64,000 nucleotides of DNA from Pseudomonas sp. BP8 (GCF_017875955.1 NZ_JAGINK010000001.1:873001-937000), one strand, 5' to 3'; positions 41,248 to 51,529 are shown, counted from the first letter of the stretch. Numbers and translations are program-made. The notes: generated from the sequence alone by a model not told the origin.

Positions 41248-42720
41248 TTAGAACACCGAGGTGTAGCCGCCCAGCTCGACCTGGACCGACTTGATGCGGG
41301 TGTACTGGGCCAGCGAGCTGACGCCGTTTTCACGGCCAACGCCCGACTGCTTGTAGCCACCGACCGGCATTTCTGCCGGCGACTCACCCCAGGCATTGAT
41401 CCAGCAGATGCCGGCTTCAAGCTGGTGGATGATGCGGTGGGCGCGGCTGATGTCGTTGGTGCACACGCCTGCGGCCAGGCCGTACTCGGTGTCGTTGGCG
41501 CGACGGATGACTTCTTCTTCGGTCTCGTAGCTGAGGATGCTCATCACCGGGCCAAAGATCTCTTCCTTGACGATGGTCATGTCGTCCGTGCAATCGGTGA
41601 ACACGGTCGGGGCAACGAACGCGCCCTTGGCGAAGTCGCCTTCGCTCAGACGCTCGCCGCCGCACAGGACGCGGGCACCTTCCTGTTTACCCTTGGCGAT
41701 GTAGCCGAGCACGCTTTCCATGTGCTGGAAGCTGACCAGCGGGCCGAAGTTGGTGTTCTCGTCTTCCGGGTTGCCGATGCGGATGCGGGCAACACGCTCG
41801 GCGATCTTGGCTTCAAAGGCCGCTTTCATCGAGGCCGGGATGAACACGCGGGTGCCGTTGGTGCAGACCTGACCGGAGCTGTAGAAGTTGGCCATCATGG
41901 CGATGTCGGCGGCCTTGTCGAGGTCGGCGTCGGCGCAGATGATCAACGGCGACTTGCCGCCCAGTTCCATGGTTACTTCCTTCAGCGACGAGCTGGAGGC
42001 GCTGGCCATGACTTTCTTGCCGGTGGTGGTACCGCCGGTGAAGGAGACTTTCTCGATGCGCGGGTGCTCGGTCAGCCAGGTGCCGACTTCACGGCCGCTG
42101 CCGGTAAGGACGTTGAACACGCCGTCTGGCAGGCCGGCTTCGGTGTAGATCTCGGCCAGTTTCAGCGTCGTCAGCGAGGTGACTTCCGAGGGCTTGAAAA
42201 TCATCGCGTTGCCGGCGGCCAGGGCCGGGGCCGATTTCCACAGGGCGATCTGGATCGGGTAGTTCCAGGCGCCGATACCGGCAGTTACGCCCAGTGGCTC
42301 GCGGCGGGTGTAGACAAAGGCGCTTTCGCGCAGCGGGATCTGCTCGCCTTCGATGGCCGGAACCAGGCCTGCGTAGTACTCGAGCACGTCGGCGCCGGTG
42401 ACGATGTCGACGTAGCGGGTTTCCGAGTACGACTTGCCGGTGTCGAGGGTTTCCAGCTGGGCCAGCTCATCGTTGCGCTCGCGCAGGATGTCGACGGCGC
42501 GGCGCAAGATGCGCGAGCGCTGCATGGCGGTCATCGCCGCCCAGACCTTCTGGCCGCGCTCGGCGCTTTCTACCGCACGCTCGACGTCGGCCTCGGTGGC
42601 ACGTTGCACGTGCGCGAGGACTTCGCCGGTAGCCGGGTTGATGGCTTCGAAGGTGGCGTCAGTGCCAGCGTCGACATAACCACCATCGATGTAGAGTTTT
42701 TGCGTTCCGAAACGGGCCAT
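41248..42720 (-). CDS. betB: Betaine aldehyde dehydrogenase
   Basis: BetB oxidises betaine aldehyde to glycine betaine with NAD(P). The 490-residue aldehyde dehydrogenase has [11 protein letters not shown], the catalytic Glu in [10 protein letters not shown] and the catalytic Cys in [12 protein letters not shown], and normal length. It starts at ATG 42720, 30 bases after betI, in one operon with betA. The product glycine betaine is an osmoprotectant and, in pseudomonads, also a carbon and nitrogen source. Confidence 0.96.
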   Translation of the reverse strand: MARFGTQKLYIDGGYVDAGTDATFEAINPATGEVLAHVQRATEADVERAVESAERGQKVWAAMTAMQRSRILRRAVDILRERNDELAQLETLDTGKSYSETRYVDIVTGADVLEYYAGLVPAIEGEQIPLRESAFVYTRREPLGVTAGIGAWNYPIQIALWKSAPALAAGNAMIFKPSEVTSLTTLKLAEIYTEAGLPDGVFNVLTGSGREVGTWLTEHPRIEKVSFTGGTTTGKKVMASASSSSLKEVTMELGGKSPLIICADADLDKAADIAMMANFYSSGQVCTNGTRVFIPASMKAAFEAKIAERVARIRIGNPEDENTNFGPLVSFQHMESVLGYIAKGKQEGARVLCGGERLSEGDFAKGAFVAPTVFTDCTDDMTIVKEEIFGPVMSILSYETEEEVIRRANDTEYGLAAGVCTNDISRAHRIIHQLEAGICWINAWGESPAEMPVGGYKQSGVGRENGVSSLAQYTRIKSVQVELGGYTSVF

Positions 42721-42750
42721 AGTGTCCTCGCAAGTGCAGTGTGTGATCGG

Positions 42751-43416
42751 CTAGCCGCGGCGCCCTCCTGCTTGTTGGGCAATGGTTACGCGCGGTTGTT
42801 CAGTGGCCTGGTCGTTTGGGTCCGGGCGCTGCTGTTTAGCCAGTTGTAAATCCAGGTATTCGTAAGCAATCCGTATTGCCTGGTCGGTATCGAAGGCATC
42901 TCCCGACAGGGCGCCACGCAGCCACAGGCCGTCGATCAAGGCTGCCAGGCCGCGGGCTGCACTGCGTGCATCATCACGCGGCAGCACCCGGCGGAACTGG
43001 AAGCACAGGTTGGAATACAGGCGGTGATCGTTGATCCGCTGCAACCTGTGCAAGGACGGCTGGTGCATGCTGGCGGCCCAGAAGGCCAACCAGGTTTTCA
43101 TTGCCGGGCCGCTCACCTGGCTGGCGTCGAAGTTGCCTTCGACGATGACCATCAAGTGCGCCCGCGGGCTGTTGTCGAGCAGGGCGTGTCGACGTGCGAC
43201 GGTGCCCTCGCTCAAGGCGTTCATGAGGTGGCGCATGGTCGCTGCAATCAGGCCGTTCTTGTCCTGAAAGTAGTGACTGATGATGCCGTTCGACACGCCG
43301 GCCAAACGGGCAATCAGCGCAATGCTGGCATCTCCCAGACCGACCTGGTCGACCGCCAACAGGGTGGCGTCGATCAACTGCTGGCGGCGAATGGGTTGCA
43401 TACCGACCTTGGGCAT
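42751..43416 (-). CDS. betI: TetR-family repressor BetI, with a C-terminal extension
   Basis: BetI represses the bet genes until choline is present. The 221-residue protein begins [56 protein letters not shown], with the TetR helix-turn-helix at about 30-50. The ligand domain is normal up to [10 protein letters not shown] near residue 197, where BetI proteins usually end. Here about 24 further residues ([20 protein letters not shown] and four more) continue to the stop. The tail is polar and may be disordered. It is divergent from betT and close to a perfect palindrome, its likely operator. Confidence 0.93.
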   Translation of the reverse strand: MPKVGMQPIRRQQLIDATLLAVDQVGLGDASIALIARLAGVSNGIISHYFQDKNGLIAATMRHLMNALSEGTVARRHALLDNSPRAHLMVIVEGNFDASQVSGPAMKTWLAFWAASMHQPSLHRLQRINDHRLYSNLCFQFRRVLPRDDARSAARGLAALIDGLWLRGALSGDAFDTDQAIRIAYEYLDLQLAKQQRPDPNDQATEQPRVTIAQQAGGRRG

Positions 43417-43486
43417 CTAGCGAATCTCCTCAGGCCTGCGGGCAGACGACAAGCGGCTGCCTCGGCGAAGGCCAGTCTATTTTGTT

Positions 43487-43506
43487 TTGATTGAACGTTC
43501 AATCAA
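43487..43506. promoter_or_regulatory. Probable BetI operator (perfect 20-bp palindrome)
   Basis: TTGATTGAACGTTCAATCAA reads the same on both strands. It sits 71 bases before the betI start, in the betI-betT gap, in an AT-rich island. TetR-type repressors bind such sites, and BetI of other bacteria binds a related inverted repeat between bet genes. The rest of this 478-base gap (43417-43894) is non-coding leader; nothing else stood out. Confidence 0.75.
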
Positions 43507-43894
43507 TAAAGAATAAGCTCTGCGACAATTTGTGCCATTGACAGTTTTCACGCTGCCTCAAAGAGCACTGATTGACACCCCAGGAAATCGCGTAACCCCC
43601 GGAATACAAGGCGTTGACGGGCAAGAGCGATGCGCGGGACAGATTCTGCCGAACGGTCATGGGCCGTGCGGCGGGCCCTTGGAGCGGGCTGGTTTCACTG
43701 TGGCTAATGCGCGCACCCCAGCGCCAATAGCGGGTTGCACACAGGCCATCTGTCTGTTTTTTGCACTGCATCGATTCGGGATCACGGTTTCCAAGGTGCC
43801 TTTTATAACACCTGACGCAGTAGGGCTATTGCACCAATTGCGCGGGAAAAGACTGATTAGCCTCCACAGCCGCACTCCCCGGAGCATTCGTGCA

Positions 43895-45898
43895 ATGAGT
43901 TCTGCCTCCCTAACCAAGCCCCCCGCCGAGAGGGTCCGGGTCAACAACGTGGTGTTCATCACCTCTGCGCTGCTGATCCTCGTGTTGACTGCCTTGCTTA
44001 TCGCTGTACCTGAAAAAGCCGGCGAAGTACTCAACGTTGCCCAGACCTGGCTGACGCGCAGCTTCGGCTGGTACTACATGCTGGTGATCGGCGGCTACCT
44101 GGTGTTCGTGATCGTTCTGGCCTTCTCCAATTTCGGCAAGCTCAAGCTTGGCGGCAAGGATGACAAGCCCGACTTCAGCTACGGCGCCTGGGCCGGCATG
44201 CTGTTCTCTTCCGGTATCGGTATTTCGCTGCTGTACTTCGGCGCGTCCGAGCCGCTGGACCACTACTTCAACCCGCCAGAAGGGACATCTGCCACGGCCG
44301 AGGCCGCGCGCCAGGGGCTGCAGCTGACCTTCCTGCACTGGGGTCTGCACGGCTGGGCCATCTACGCCCTGGTCGGCCTTGCCGTGGGTTACTTCGCCTA
44401 CCGCCACAATCAGCCGCTGGCGCTGCGCTCGGCGCTGTACCCGCTGATGGGCGAGCGCTGGGTCAAAGGTGGCGCCGGTCATGCGGTGGACATCTTCGGC
44501 ATGTTCGTGACCCTGCTGGGCCTGGTCACCAACCTCGGCATCGGTTCGATGCAGGTGGCCTCGGGCCTGGAATACCTGTTCGGCATGGACCACAGCAAGA
44601 CCAACCTGCTGATCGTGATCCTGGTCATGGCCACGGTGGCTACCGTGGCGGCGGTGTCGGGTGTGGAAAACGGCATCCGTCGTCTGTCCAACCTGAACAT
44701 CGTGTTGTTCAGCGGCCTGCTGATCTTCGTCCTGCTGGCCGGCGATACCTTGCACCTGCTCAACGGCTTCGTGCAGAACATCGGTGACTACCTCAACGGC
44801 ATCGTGCTGAAGACCTTCGACCTCTACGTGTATGAAGGCGAGGGCGACACGTCCGAGCGCTGGTTGGGCCTGTGGACCGTGTTCTACTGGGCCTGGTGGA
44901 TTTCCTGGGGCCCGTTCGTCGGCATGTTCATTGCGCGTATCTCCAAAGGTCGCACCGTGCGTGAGCTGGTTGCCGGTGTGCTGCTGATCCCGCTGGGCTT
45001 CACCCTGGCCTGGCTGTCGATCTTCGGTAACACCGCGCTCGACCTGGTGATGAACCACGGCGCCGTGGAGCTGGGCAAGACCGCGCTCGAGCAGCCTTCG
45101 ATGTCGATCTACCAGTTGCTGGAGTTCTTCCCCGCCGCGAAGATTGTGATTGGCGTGGCGGTGTTCGTCGGCTTCGTGCTGTTCCTCACCCCGGCCGATT
45201 CCGGCGCCGTGATGATGGCCAACCTTTCCTGCAAAGGCGGCCAGGTCGACGAAGATGCGCCGCACTGGATGGTGGTGTTCTGGTCGGTGGTGATCACCCT
45301 GGTCACCATCGGCCTGCTGTTTGCCGGTAACTTCGCGGCCATGCAGACCATGGTGGTGCTGGCAGGGCTGCCGTTCTCGGTGGTGCTGGTGCTGTTCATG
45401 TTTGGCCTGTACAAGGCCATGAAGCAGGACTCGCAGCTGGAGCTTGAACGCGCCGAATTGGCCGCTCGTGGCCGTCGCGGCTTCAGCGAGCGGCTCAGTG
45501 CGATGGATCTGCAGCCGACTCAGTCGGTGGTTCAGCGCTTCATGGACAAACACGTCAGCCCGGCCCTCAAGGACGCCGCCGAGCAGCTGCGCACGCAGGG
45601 CTTCGAGGTCGAAACCCGAGTGGGCCAGTCGCGCAACATGATGGGCCTGCGGGTGATGATGGAAGAGGGCAACCCCTTCGTCTACGAAGTGAGCCTGGAT
45701 GGCTACCTGGCGGCGCCCAATGAAGCCTCGGTCGAAGGTGAGGCGGAAGTCCGTCAGCGCTACTACCGCGCCGAGGTGTATCTGCATGACGGCAGCCAGG
45801 AGTACGACCTGATGGGCTTCACGCCTGAGCAGGTAGTGCGTGATGTGCTCGACCAGTTCGAGAGTCACCGGCAAGTGCTGGGTCGCGTCTATAGCTGA
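43895..45898 (+). CDS. betT: BCCT-family choline transporter
   Basis: The 667-residue protein is a betaine/choline/carnitine transporter with twelve membrane segments and the family signature WTVFYWAWWISWGPFVGMFIARISKGRT. It is proton- or sodium-driven. A C-terminal cytosolic tail of about 150 residues (from LYKAMKQDSQLELERAELAARG) is of the osmosensing BetT type. I start at ATG 43895 (MSSASLTKPPAERVRVNN), preceded by GGAG; a longer frame upstream has no family match. It is divergent from betI-betB-betA and feeds that pathway. Confidence 0.94.
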   Translation: MSSASLTKPPAERVRVNNVVFITSALLILVLTALLIAVPEKAGEVLNVAQTWLTRSFGWYYMLVIGGYLVFVIVLAFSNFGKLKLGGKDDKPDFSYGAWAGMLFSSGIGISLLYFGASEPLDHYFNPPEGTSATAEAARQGLQLTFLHWGLHGWAIYALVGLAVGYFAYRHNQPLALRSALYPLMGERWVKGGAGHAVDIFGMFVTLLGLVTNLGIGSMQVASGLEYLFGMDHSKTNLLIVILVMATVATVAAVSGVENGIRRLSNLNIVLFSGLLIFVLLAGDTLHLLNGFVQNIGDYLNGIVLKTFDLYVYEGEGDTSERWLGLWTVFYWAWWISWGPFVGMFIARISKGRTVRELVAGVLLIPLGFTLAWLSIFGNTALDLVMNHGAVELGKTALEQPSMSIYQLLEFFPAAKIVIGVAVFVGFVLFLTPADSGAVMMANLSCKGGQVDEDAPHWMVVFWSVVITLVTIGLLFAGNFAAMQTMVVLAGLPFSVVLVLFMFGLYKAMKQDSQLELERAELAARGRRGFSERLSAMDLQPTQSVVQRFMDKHVSPALKDAAEQLRTQGFEVETRVGQSRNMMGLRVMMEEGNPFVYEVSLDGYLAAPNEASVEGEAEVRQRYYRAEVYLHDGSQEYDLMGFTPEQVVRDVLDQFESHRQVLGRVYS

Positions 45899-45934
45899 TT
45901 GACGTGCCGGGGCATCCAACGCGGTGTCCCGGCC

Positions 45935-45971
45935 GGCCTCTTCGCGGCGCGAGCCCGCCCGCGAAAAGGCC
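45935..45971. repeat. Small REP-like hairpin after betT
   Basis: GGCCTCTTCGCGG and CCCGCGAAAAGGCC are imperfect inverted arms around GCGCGAGCC. It lies 37 bases after the betT stop and may end the betT message. Confidence 0.6.
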
Positions 45972-46056
45972 GCATCAGTCCAGCATTATGTAATGCCTCA
46001 GGCCATCCCCCTCGGCCGATCCTTGCGCTCCATTTGCCGCGAGGAAGCCGCCCACC

Positions 46057-49000
46057 ATGCCCAGTCAAGCCAACCCTGCCCCGGATTTTCACCGGGCCGT
46101 TGCCAACGAGTTTGCCAGTCGTCCCACCTTGCGCGGCGTTCTCGGCCAACAGGTTCTCGCACTGTTGATTCCCCAGCATTCGTCCCTGGCAGCCGCTCGA
46201 CTGGCGGATGCCGAACCTTTGATCCTGCAGATTCCCAGCAGCACTCGTCTGTCAGGACCGAAGCCTTACGACGTTTGGACGCCGAGGCCGTTGCTGGAGG
46301 TCATGCTCGAATCCCTGCACAGCGGCCAACCGCTGGCAGCGCTGGGCCTGACCGATGGCGATTTTCTGCTGAGCGTCGAGCCGCCGTGGTTCCTGCGTGA
46401 CGCGGCGGGCGAATCGTTACCGTCTGGCGTGATCTCCATTAATGCTCAGCTCGACGCTCTGAATGAGTTGCTGTTCACCCTGGTGGCAGATTTTTGCCAA
46501 TCGCAGATCGACTACTGGAAGGCCGCCGGCAGTCAAGGCGTTAGCCGAGACCTTGGGTTGCAGCACCTACTCAAATCGGCGCTGCTCACCAACCTGCCAC
46601 TGCAGGGGCTAGATGATCAGCAGCGCGAATGCGTGCATGGGCTGCTCAGCGGGAACCACTCGGCGCCGTCAGTATTTGTGGTTCAGGCTGAGATCGGGAC
46701 GGGCATCCAGGAGCTGACTGACTGGCTACCCAACCTGCTGGTCAGAGGCGAATGGGATGAACGCGAAGTCTTGTTGTGGTGCGCCCCTTCCAGTGTGATC
46801 AAGGCATTTGCGTCGTTCGATGAGTTTGCCCTGGCGCTCCAGGAAGAGTTGGCCGAGCACTACCGCTTCGATGCGCTGACCTGGAACCGTTATCAGCTCG
46901 AAGGCGATGTGTTTGCACAACAAACCAGCCTGATGCTCGAGATCTTGCTCGACTCGATCAGTCGGCTGCGCTATGCGCAATTGCCGGACGTCGCAGCGCT
47001 TGAGCAGTCCTTTTCCGCCCTGAGCGATCCTTCGCGCTGGTTCATCAGGGGCTATGGGCTCGATAGCGAAGGGCGGATCGCTTTGCCCCCCGGCCTGAGG
47101 GGGACCAACCCAGTTAACAGTTTTGCCTATCAGCGTGGGGTGTTCGAGCTGGCCTTGGCCCAGGCGCAATCCGAAGGCACCGCTGCGTTGGAGGATGTGC
47201 TCGACCTGCAGGCTTACACCCGCCAGGCGCTACGCGCGCAGATGCTTGCCGATTATCCGGACGAGGCCAATTACTTTGCCGATGACCTGATCCTGGCGCT
47301 CACTGTCACGGCTGGCAGGCCCGGAGGCGCCAGCGTCGGGCCAGGTGATGGTGTCGTGGACCACCGCAGCCTGAGCTTGACTGAGTTCGCCATCGGTAAT
47401 CTGAGCTCGCTGCAGGGCGCGCAGCTCAAGGCGGTAAGCCATCGCGAAAGCCAATTGATCATGCCCTGGATGAACGTCGACTACCTCAAGACGCTGGTAC
47501 AACGCGTCGACGTTGGTCGTCACTACCCTGACTATGTCGCAGAGAAACTGGATGACCCCGCGACACAACCCGAGCGCGTCAAGCGCTTTGCCCGTGAGTG
47601 GCGTTGTTCGTTGCTGTTCAGCGCGCTGTTTGCCCGATTGCAAGGTGGGCTGAGCGATGCCGGTCTGCAGTGCGTGACTGACTACTGCCGCGGTTACATC
47701 GATTCTGAGCTACCGGGCATCATACTGATGCCACTGGCATTCCGGCGTGAGGCAAGTGCCCAAGGTCAGGATGAAGTCAGGGGCATGTATGTGCTGTTTG
47801 CTTCCGAGCCCGCGCGGGTCTTGTTGTACCGGCCGCTATACCCCAAGGCGCCGGTACTGGAGTTCGCCAGTCTGGAACTGATGTTGGCGGCGATCAGACG
47901 CCCTGGCCCCTTGCAGGACAGCGTTCTCGGCTGGCTGACGCCGGCGGCGCGCGCCGTCTATGACCACGGGGGCTTTTACGAGCCGCATCTGCCAGGCCCC
48001 ATCCTTGATACCCAACTGCTGCCCGAGCGGGTGCGTCCGCCAACCTTCGGCGCGCAGTTCTGGCTCCATGATGCGGACCTCAGGATGTACCAGGCCAACC
48101 GTGACCTGCTGGTTGAGCTGGCTGATCGGCAGTCCGTGTCCAATGCCGAGAGCCGCTGGGCGATCCTGCTGCAGGGCGCCTGGCTGCTGTTCGATGTCAC
48201 CACGCTGCTGTTGCGCGGGCCGGTGGCCACCGTTGCCTGGCTGGTACAGGCCATTACAGGCCTGCAGAACGACCTGGCGGCATTGCGAGACGGCGATGCA
48301 TTCGAGCGCTGTGGCGCTGTTGTCGAGCTGTTGCTCAATACTTCGATGGCCCTGATGCACCTGCGATTGCCCCAGCGTCCTGTGACTGCTGCACCGCGCC
48401 TGGCCGAGCTACCCGGCGCTGGCCGCGTACCGCTGGCGTGGCTGGAAGATGCGCGTACGCCAGCTGTGCCCAAGCAAGGCAAGGTCGGTGTGGCGGGCGG
48501 GCTGGCGCTACACGGCAGTACCGAGCTGGACTTCAGCTGGCGCGGCGCCCAGGGCTTCAATGTGCTGACGGCACAACAGCGCAAGGCGCTGTTCGCCATG
48601 CGCTCGCAGCAATCGTTACAAGGCCTTGAGGCTGTGCAATCGGGAGTTGCTCGCGGCCTGTATGAGGTTGGCGGGCGCCACTTCCTGTACTTGGCAGATG
48701 GCGTCTACGAGGCCCGTGTGTATGAGCAAGGGCCGCGTATCATCGGTGCTGACGGCACCGTGGGGCCTTGGCTGGTATTCGAGTACGGACAATGGCGTAT
48801 CGACCGCTCGTTGCGCCTGCTAGGGGGTATGCCAAAGAGCCGGCGTGAGGTGGTGAAAGAGCAAAATCGCCAGAAAATCGAACAGCTCAAAATCGAAGAG
48901 GTCGCTTTTTCTCACCAGCACAATGCGCTGGCGGAGACCTTGAACAAGCACCGCGATCTGCTCAACGAAAAAGACAAACGCATCGAAGTGCTCGAGTCGA

Positions 49001-50751
49001 TCGGCGACAAGGACGAACTGACCGCCGGCGAGCTGGACGTGACCCGGCGCCTGCGCAAGCAGATCAAGCTGAAGATCATCTACGAGATCAAGGATCTGAT
49101 CGAAAATGCCCTCAAGCATGAGCAGGTGGTTACCAGCCTGTCCGGCATGCGTCATGAGGATTATGCCTTCACCACACTGCTCAAGCAGCAGCGCAGCATG
49201 CTCCGCCAAGGGCTGATCGAGAACCTGTCGGTGTTCTACAACGAAATGGCCACCATGATTAATCAGGAGAATCTCGACACCCTGGCCGATCAGATTGTCA
49301 TCCACCCTGAGCGCCCTGAGGAAATCCGCCAGTATCAGCATTTTCGCACGAGGCTGGACGAGGTCGTTCGCTGGGAAACTGACTTGGTGGACATGTCGCG
49401 GCTGCTTGACTGTCTGCTCGAGGAAACGCTCAAGGACGACTCATTCGTCTTCTTCGATGATGTGACCAATGTGCGCATCAACAAGGATGCCGAGCTCAAG
49501 GCAACCATTGCTACTCGGCGCATATCGGCGGTCGATCTGGATTTTCGTCTGCTGCAGGATCTGGCGGAGGCGAGCCTGGATCGGCTGGCTGATGTTGACG
49601 AGCGACTGCTTTCGCAATACCTCGACTACCTGGCCGGTGACAGTCTGAAAAGTGCCGGCAACGCGCATGGTGATCTGGCTGGCAGCGAGCTGTCGCTGGC
49701 TGAGCAGATCGACGTGTTGAGCGGCATTCTGGAGGGTTATGAGGAAGCGGCGGCAATGGCCGACTACCTGGGCAGCGTGGGAGGCGTGGCGATCAGGCAA
49801 GAGCATTTGCAGTTGTACAAGAAAACCCTGATGGGCTTGCAGCGCACTGCCCAGGGCGATCTGGCGCAGGCGGTGCGCGAACAGGAGTTCGCCGAACCGA
49901 GGCCACCACGCCCGGTAGTCTATGCACCGCGCGGTGGTCGGCGCCGCTTGGTACAGACTCAGCGCGGACGCAAGGTGCTGGCAGAGGAGGTTGAGCAGGA
50001 CGGCGTGGCTGTCGTTCAGCAGCGCGACCAACGCACTCAGCATGTGCTCAAGACGTTCCACCAGGATGGCGGCGAGTGGGTCGAAGATGCGCCGCCGGCG
50101 GAGGAGGGCGGGCCGCTGTTCTCTCCACTGGAGCCGCGCTTGGCAAGGAAGCGTGCTCAAGCCTTGTTGGCCGAAGTTGAGCGAGTCAACAAACTGGCCA
50201 GGAGTTTCTTCCGGGCGGAGCAGCCTAATGGCCTGAACACGGTCGTCAATGATCATCTGGAAAAGCTGCACAAAGCACAGGCCACACTGCCGCGGATGAG
50301 CCCTGAGGATGCATTGTACGAAAGCCTCGGGCAGGCCATCGAAGGCATGCAGGCCATGCGCCGCGACCTGTTGACGGGCATCTACCTGTCCACTGATCAC
50401 CCTACTGCCGATAGCCTGCGCTTTCTGTTCGACAACCAGCAAGTCAGCATCCGCCGTACAGCGACACGCAAGCCGCTGTCAGCAGCGGATTTTCTCGATG
50501 TTTATGAGGTCAGGCGTATGCCGCGGGCCGACCAAGCGCAGGGTGATGGGCTGTGGGAGGCGCACTTTCACTATCCAGACACGACCACTGGCGCCCGGCA
50601 GTTCAGCAAGGGTCACCTGAAACTGTGGGCGCAGCGCAAACTGGGACGTACCGCGCAACTGCGAGCAGCGGTCACCGGTGAAGATCTGTTGGCGATCTAC
50701 CGCGGTGATCTGCGCCTGGCGCAGGTGGAGGGGGTCATTCCCTTCGATTGA
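46057..50751 (+). CDS. Giant 1564-residue 'dermonecrotic toxin domain' family protein
   Basis: I recognise this as the large Pseudomonas family annotated by a dermonecrotic-toxin-like domain (DUF6543 type), from the N-terminal PYDVWTPRPLLEVML and the central GMYVLFASEPARVLLYRPLYPKAPVLEF. The segment GLYEVGGRHFLYLADGVYEARVYE and the end DLLAIYRGDLRLAQVEGV agree. No signal peptide is visible. A hydrophobic stretch lies at about 702-733 (LLQGAWLLFDVTTLLLRGPV). A charged coiled-coil region covers about 930-1080. No leucine-rich repeats or E3-ligase (NEL) domain are present, unlike some relatives. The ATG at 46057 follows GAGGAAG. It is monocistronic, with no immunity, chaperone or secretion gene beside it. 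An effector role is inference; the biochemical activity is unknown. Confidence 0.7.
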   Translation: MPSQANPAPDFHRAVANEFASRPTLRGVLGQQVLALLIPQHSSLAAARLADAEPLILQIPSSTRLSGPKPYDVWTPRPLLEVMLESLHSGQPLAALGLTDGDFLLSVEPPWFLRDAAGESLPSGVISINAQLDALNELLFTLVADFCQSQIDYWKAAGSQGVSRDLGLQHLLKSALLTNLPLQGLDDQQRECVHGLLSGNHSAPSVFVVQAEIGTGIQELTDWLPNLLVRGEWDEREVLLWCAPSSVIKAFASFDEFALALQEELAEHYRFDALTWNRYQLEGDVFAQQTSLMLEILLDSISRLRYAQLPDVAALEQSFSALSDPSRWFIRGYGLDSEGRIALPPGLRGTNPVNSFAYQRGVFELALAQAQSEGTAALEDVLDLQAYTRQALRAQMLADYPDEANYFADDLILALTVTAGRPGGASVGPGDGVVDHRSLSLTEFAIGNLSSLQGAQLKAVSHRESQLIMPWMNVDYLKTLVQRVDVGRHYPDYVAEKLDDPATQPERVKRFAREWRCSLLFSALFARLQGGLSDAGLQCVTDYCRGYIDSELPGIILMPLAFRREASAQGQDEVRGMYVLFASEPARVLLYRPLYPKAPVLEFASLELMLAAIRRPGPLQDSVLGWLTPAARAVYDHGGFYEPHLPGPILDTQLLPERVRPPTFGAQFWLHDADLRMYQANRDLLVELADRQSVSNAESRWAILLQGAWLLFDVTTLLLRGPVATVAWLVQAITGLQNDLAALRDGDAFERCGAVVELLLNTSMALMHLRLPQRPVTAAPRLAELPGAGRVPLAWLEDARTPAVPKQGKVGVAGGLALHGSTELDFSWRGAQGFNVLTAQQRKALFAMRSQQSLQGLEAVQSGVARGLYEVGGRHFLYLADGVYEARVYEQGPRIIGADGTVGPWLVFEYGQWRIDRSLRLLGGMPKSRREVVKEQNRQKIEQLKIEEVAFSHQHNALAETLNKHRDLLNEKDKRIEVLESIGDKDELTAGELDVTRRLRKQIKLKIIYEIKDLIENALKHEQVVTSLSGMRHEDYAFTTLLKQQRSMLRQGLIENLSVFYNEMATMINQENLDTLADQIVIHPERPEEIRQYQHFRTRLDEVVRWETDLVDMSRLLDCLLEETLKDDSFVFFDDVTNVRINKDAELKATIATRRISAVDLDFRLLQDLAEASLDRLADVDERLLSQYLDYLAGDSLKSAGNAHGDLAGSELSLAEQIDVLSGILEGYEEAAAMADYLGSVGGVAIRQEHLQLYKKTLMGLQRTAQGDLAQAVREQEFAEPRPPRPVVYAPRGGRRRLVQTQRGRKVLAEEVEQDGVAVVQQRDQRTQHVLKTFHQDGGEWVEDAPPAEEGGPLFSPLEPRLARKRAQALLAEVERVNKLARSFFRAEQPNGLNTVVNDHLEKLHKAQATLPRMSPEDALYESLGQAIEGMQAMRRDLLTGIYLSTDHPTADSLRFLFDNQQVSIRRTATRKPLSAADFLDVYEVRRMPRADQAQGDGLWEAHFHYPDTTTGARQFSKGHLKLWAQRKLGRTAQLRAAVTGEDLLAIYRGDLRLAQVEGVIPFD

Positions 50752-50756
50752 GGTGC

Positions 50757-51521
50757 TCAGCGGTTGCTGTAACGGCCGTGCTTGCCATGGGCAGGCATGG
50801 CCTGGTTACCGCGCTCACCGATCATCTGTGGCAGGCCGATCAACTCGATACCCTGGCTCCTGAGCCGGGGTAGCTGTTGTTCCAGCACTTGCAGGGTCTG
50901 CGGATAAGGGTGGCCGATCAGTACGGCAGAACCCTGTCTGCGAGCCATCTCCACGCCCAGTTGCAACTGCGCGGTGATCGCTTCGGGGGTGCGCACGTCG
51001 TCGAGAAATACATCGCGAGAAACGTGTGCCAACGCCTGCGCCTGGGCCTCGGCGGCGGCCACGGTGGCAGCACTGGTGCGGCTGTCGACGAAGAACAAGT
51101 GGCGGCGCTGCAGCTCGCCCATCAACCAGGTCATGGCCGGGCGCTGGGCCGTCATGCGGCTGCCCATATGGTTATTGATACCCGCGGCGTAAGGCACCTT
51201 GAGTAATGCTGCATCGAGGCGGCTGGCCAGCTCTGCCAGCGGGATGTCGGGATGCCAGGCATACGGCCCGGTGGCCGGGTCCATCGGCATGTGCAGGATC
51301 ACCGTCTTGCCGGCCTTGTGCGCTTGCCGGGCGAAGTCACTGGCGTGCGGGGTGTCGGGCATGATCGCCATGGTGACCGGGCCGGGCAGGGCGAGCGTAC
51401 GGCTGTCGCGCTCGCTGCTCTGGCCCAGGTCGTCGATGATGATGCTCATGTAGGCCTTGGCGGGCGCCGCATGTGCGGTGCCCGCCAGCAGGCAGAACAG
51501 CGTGAACAGCAGATAACGCAT
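50757..51521 (-). CDS. Divergent polysaccharide deacetylase family protein (YibQ-like)
   Basis: The 254-residue protein has a signal peptide (MRYLLFTLFCLLAGTAHA) and the periplasmic DUF610/YibQ domain. That domain shows YMSIIIDDLGQ, HMPMDP, GINNHMGSRMT and RDVFLDDV, which places it in the divergent polysaccharide deacetylase group. The enzyme activity of the family is not well settled. It lies 8 bases after ctpA and is the last gene of envC-ctpA-yibQ, an arrangement common to pseudomonads and pointing to cell-wall work. Confidence 0.9.
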   Translation of the reverse strand: MRYLLFTLFCLLAGTAHAAPAKAYMSIIIDDLGQSSERDSRTLALPGPVTMAIMPDTPHASDFARQAHKAGKTVILHMPMDPATGPYAWHPDIPLAELASRLDAALLKVPYAAGINNHMGSRMTAQRPAMTWLMGELQRRHLFFVDSRTSAATVAAAEAQAQALAHVSRDVFLDDVRTPEAITAQLQLGVEMARRQGSAVLIGHPYPQTLQVLEQQLPRLRSQGIELIGLPQMIGERGNQAMPAHGKHGRYSNR

Positions 51522-51529
51522 CGAGAAGA

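Noticed and set aside
39331..42849. A 1172-residue plus-strand open frame opposite betA and betB
   Set aside because: Antisense shadow of two certain genes with strong codon bias; no domain recognised.
43910..45919. A 669-residue minus-strand open frame opposite betT
   Set aside because: Antisense shadow of betT, very rich in His, Gln and Asp, with no start signal or family likeness.
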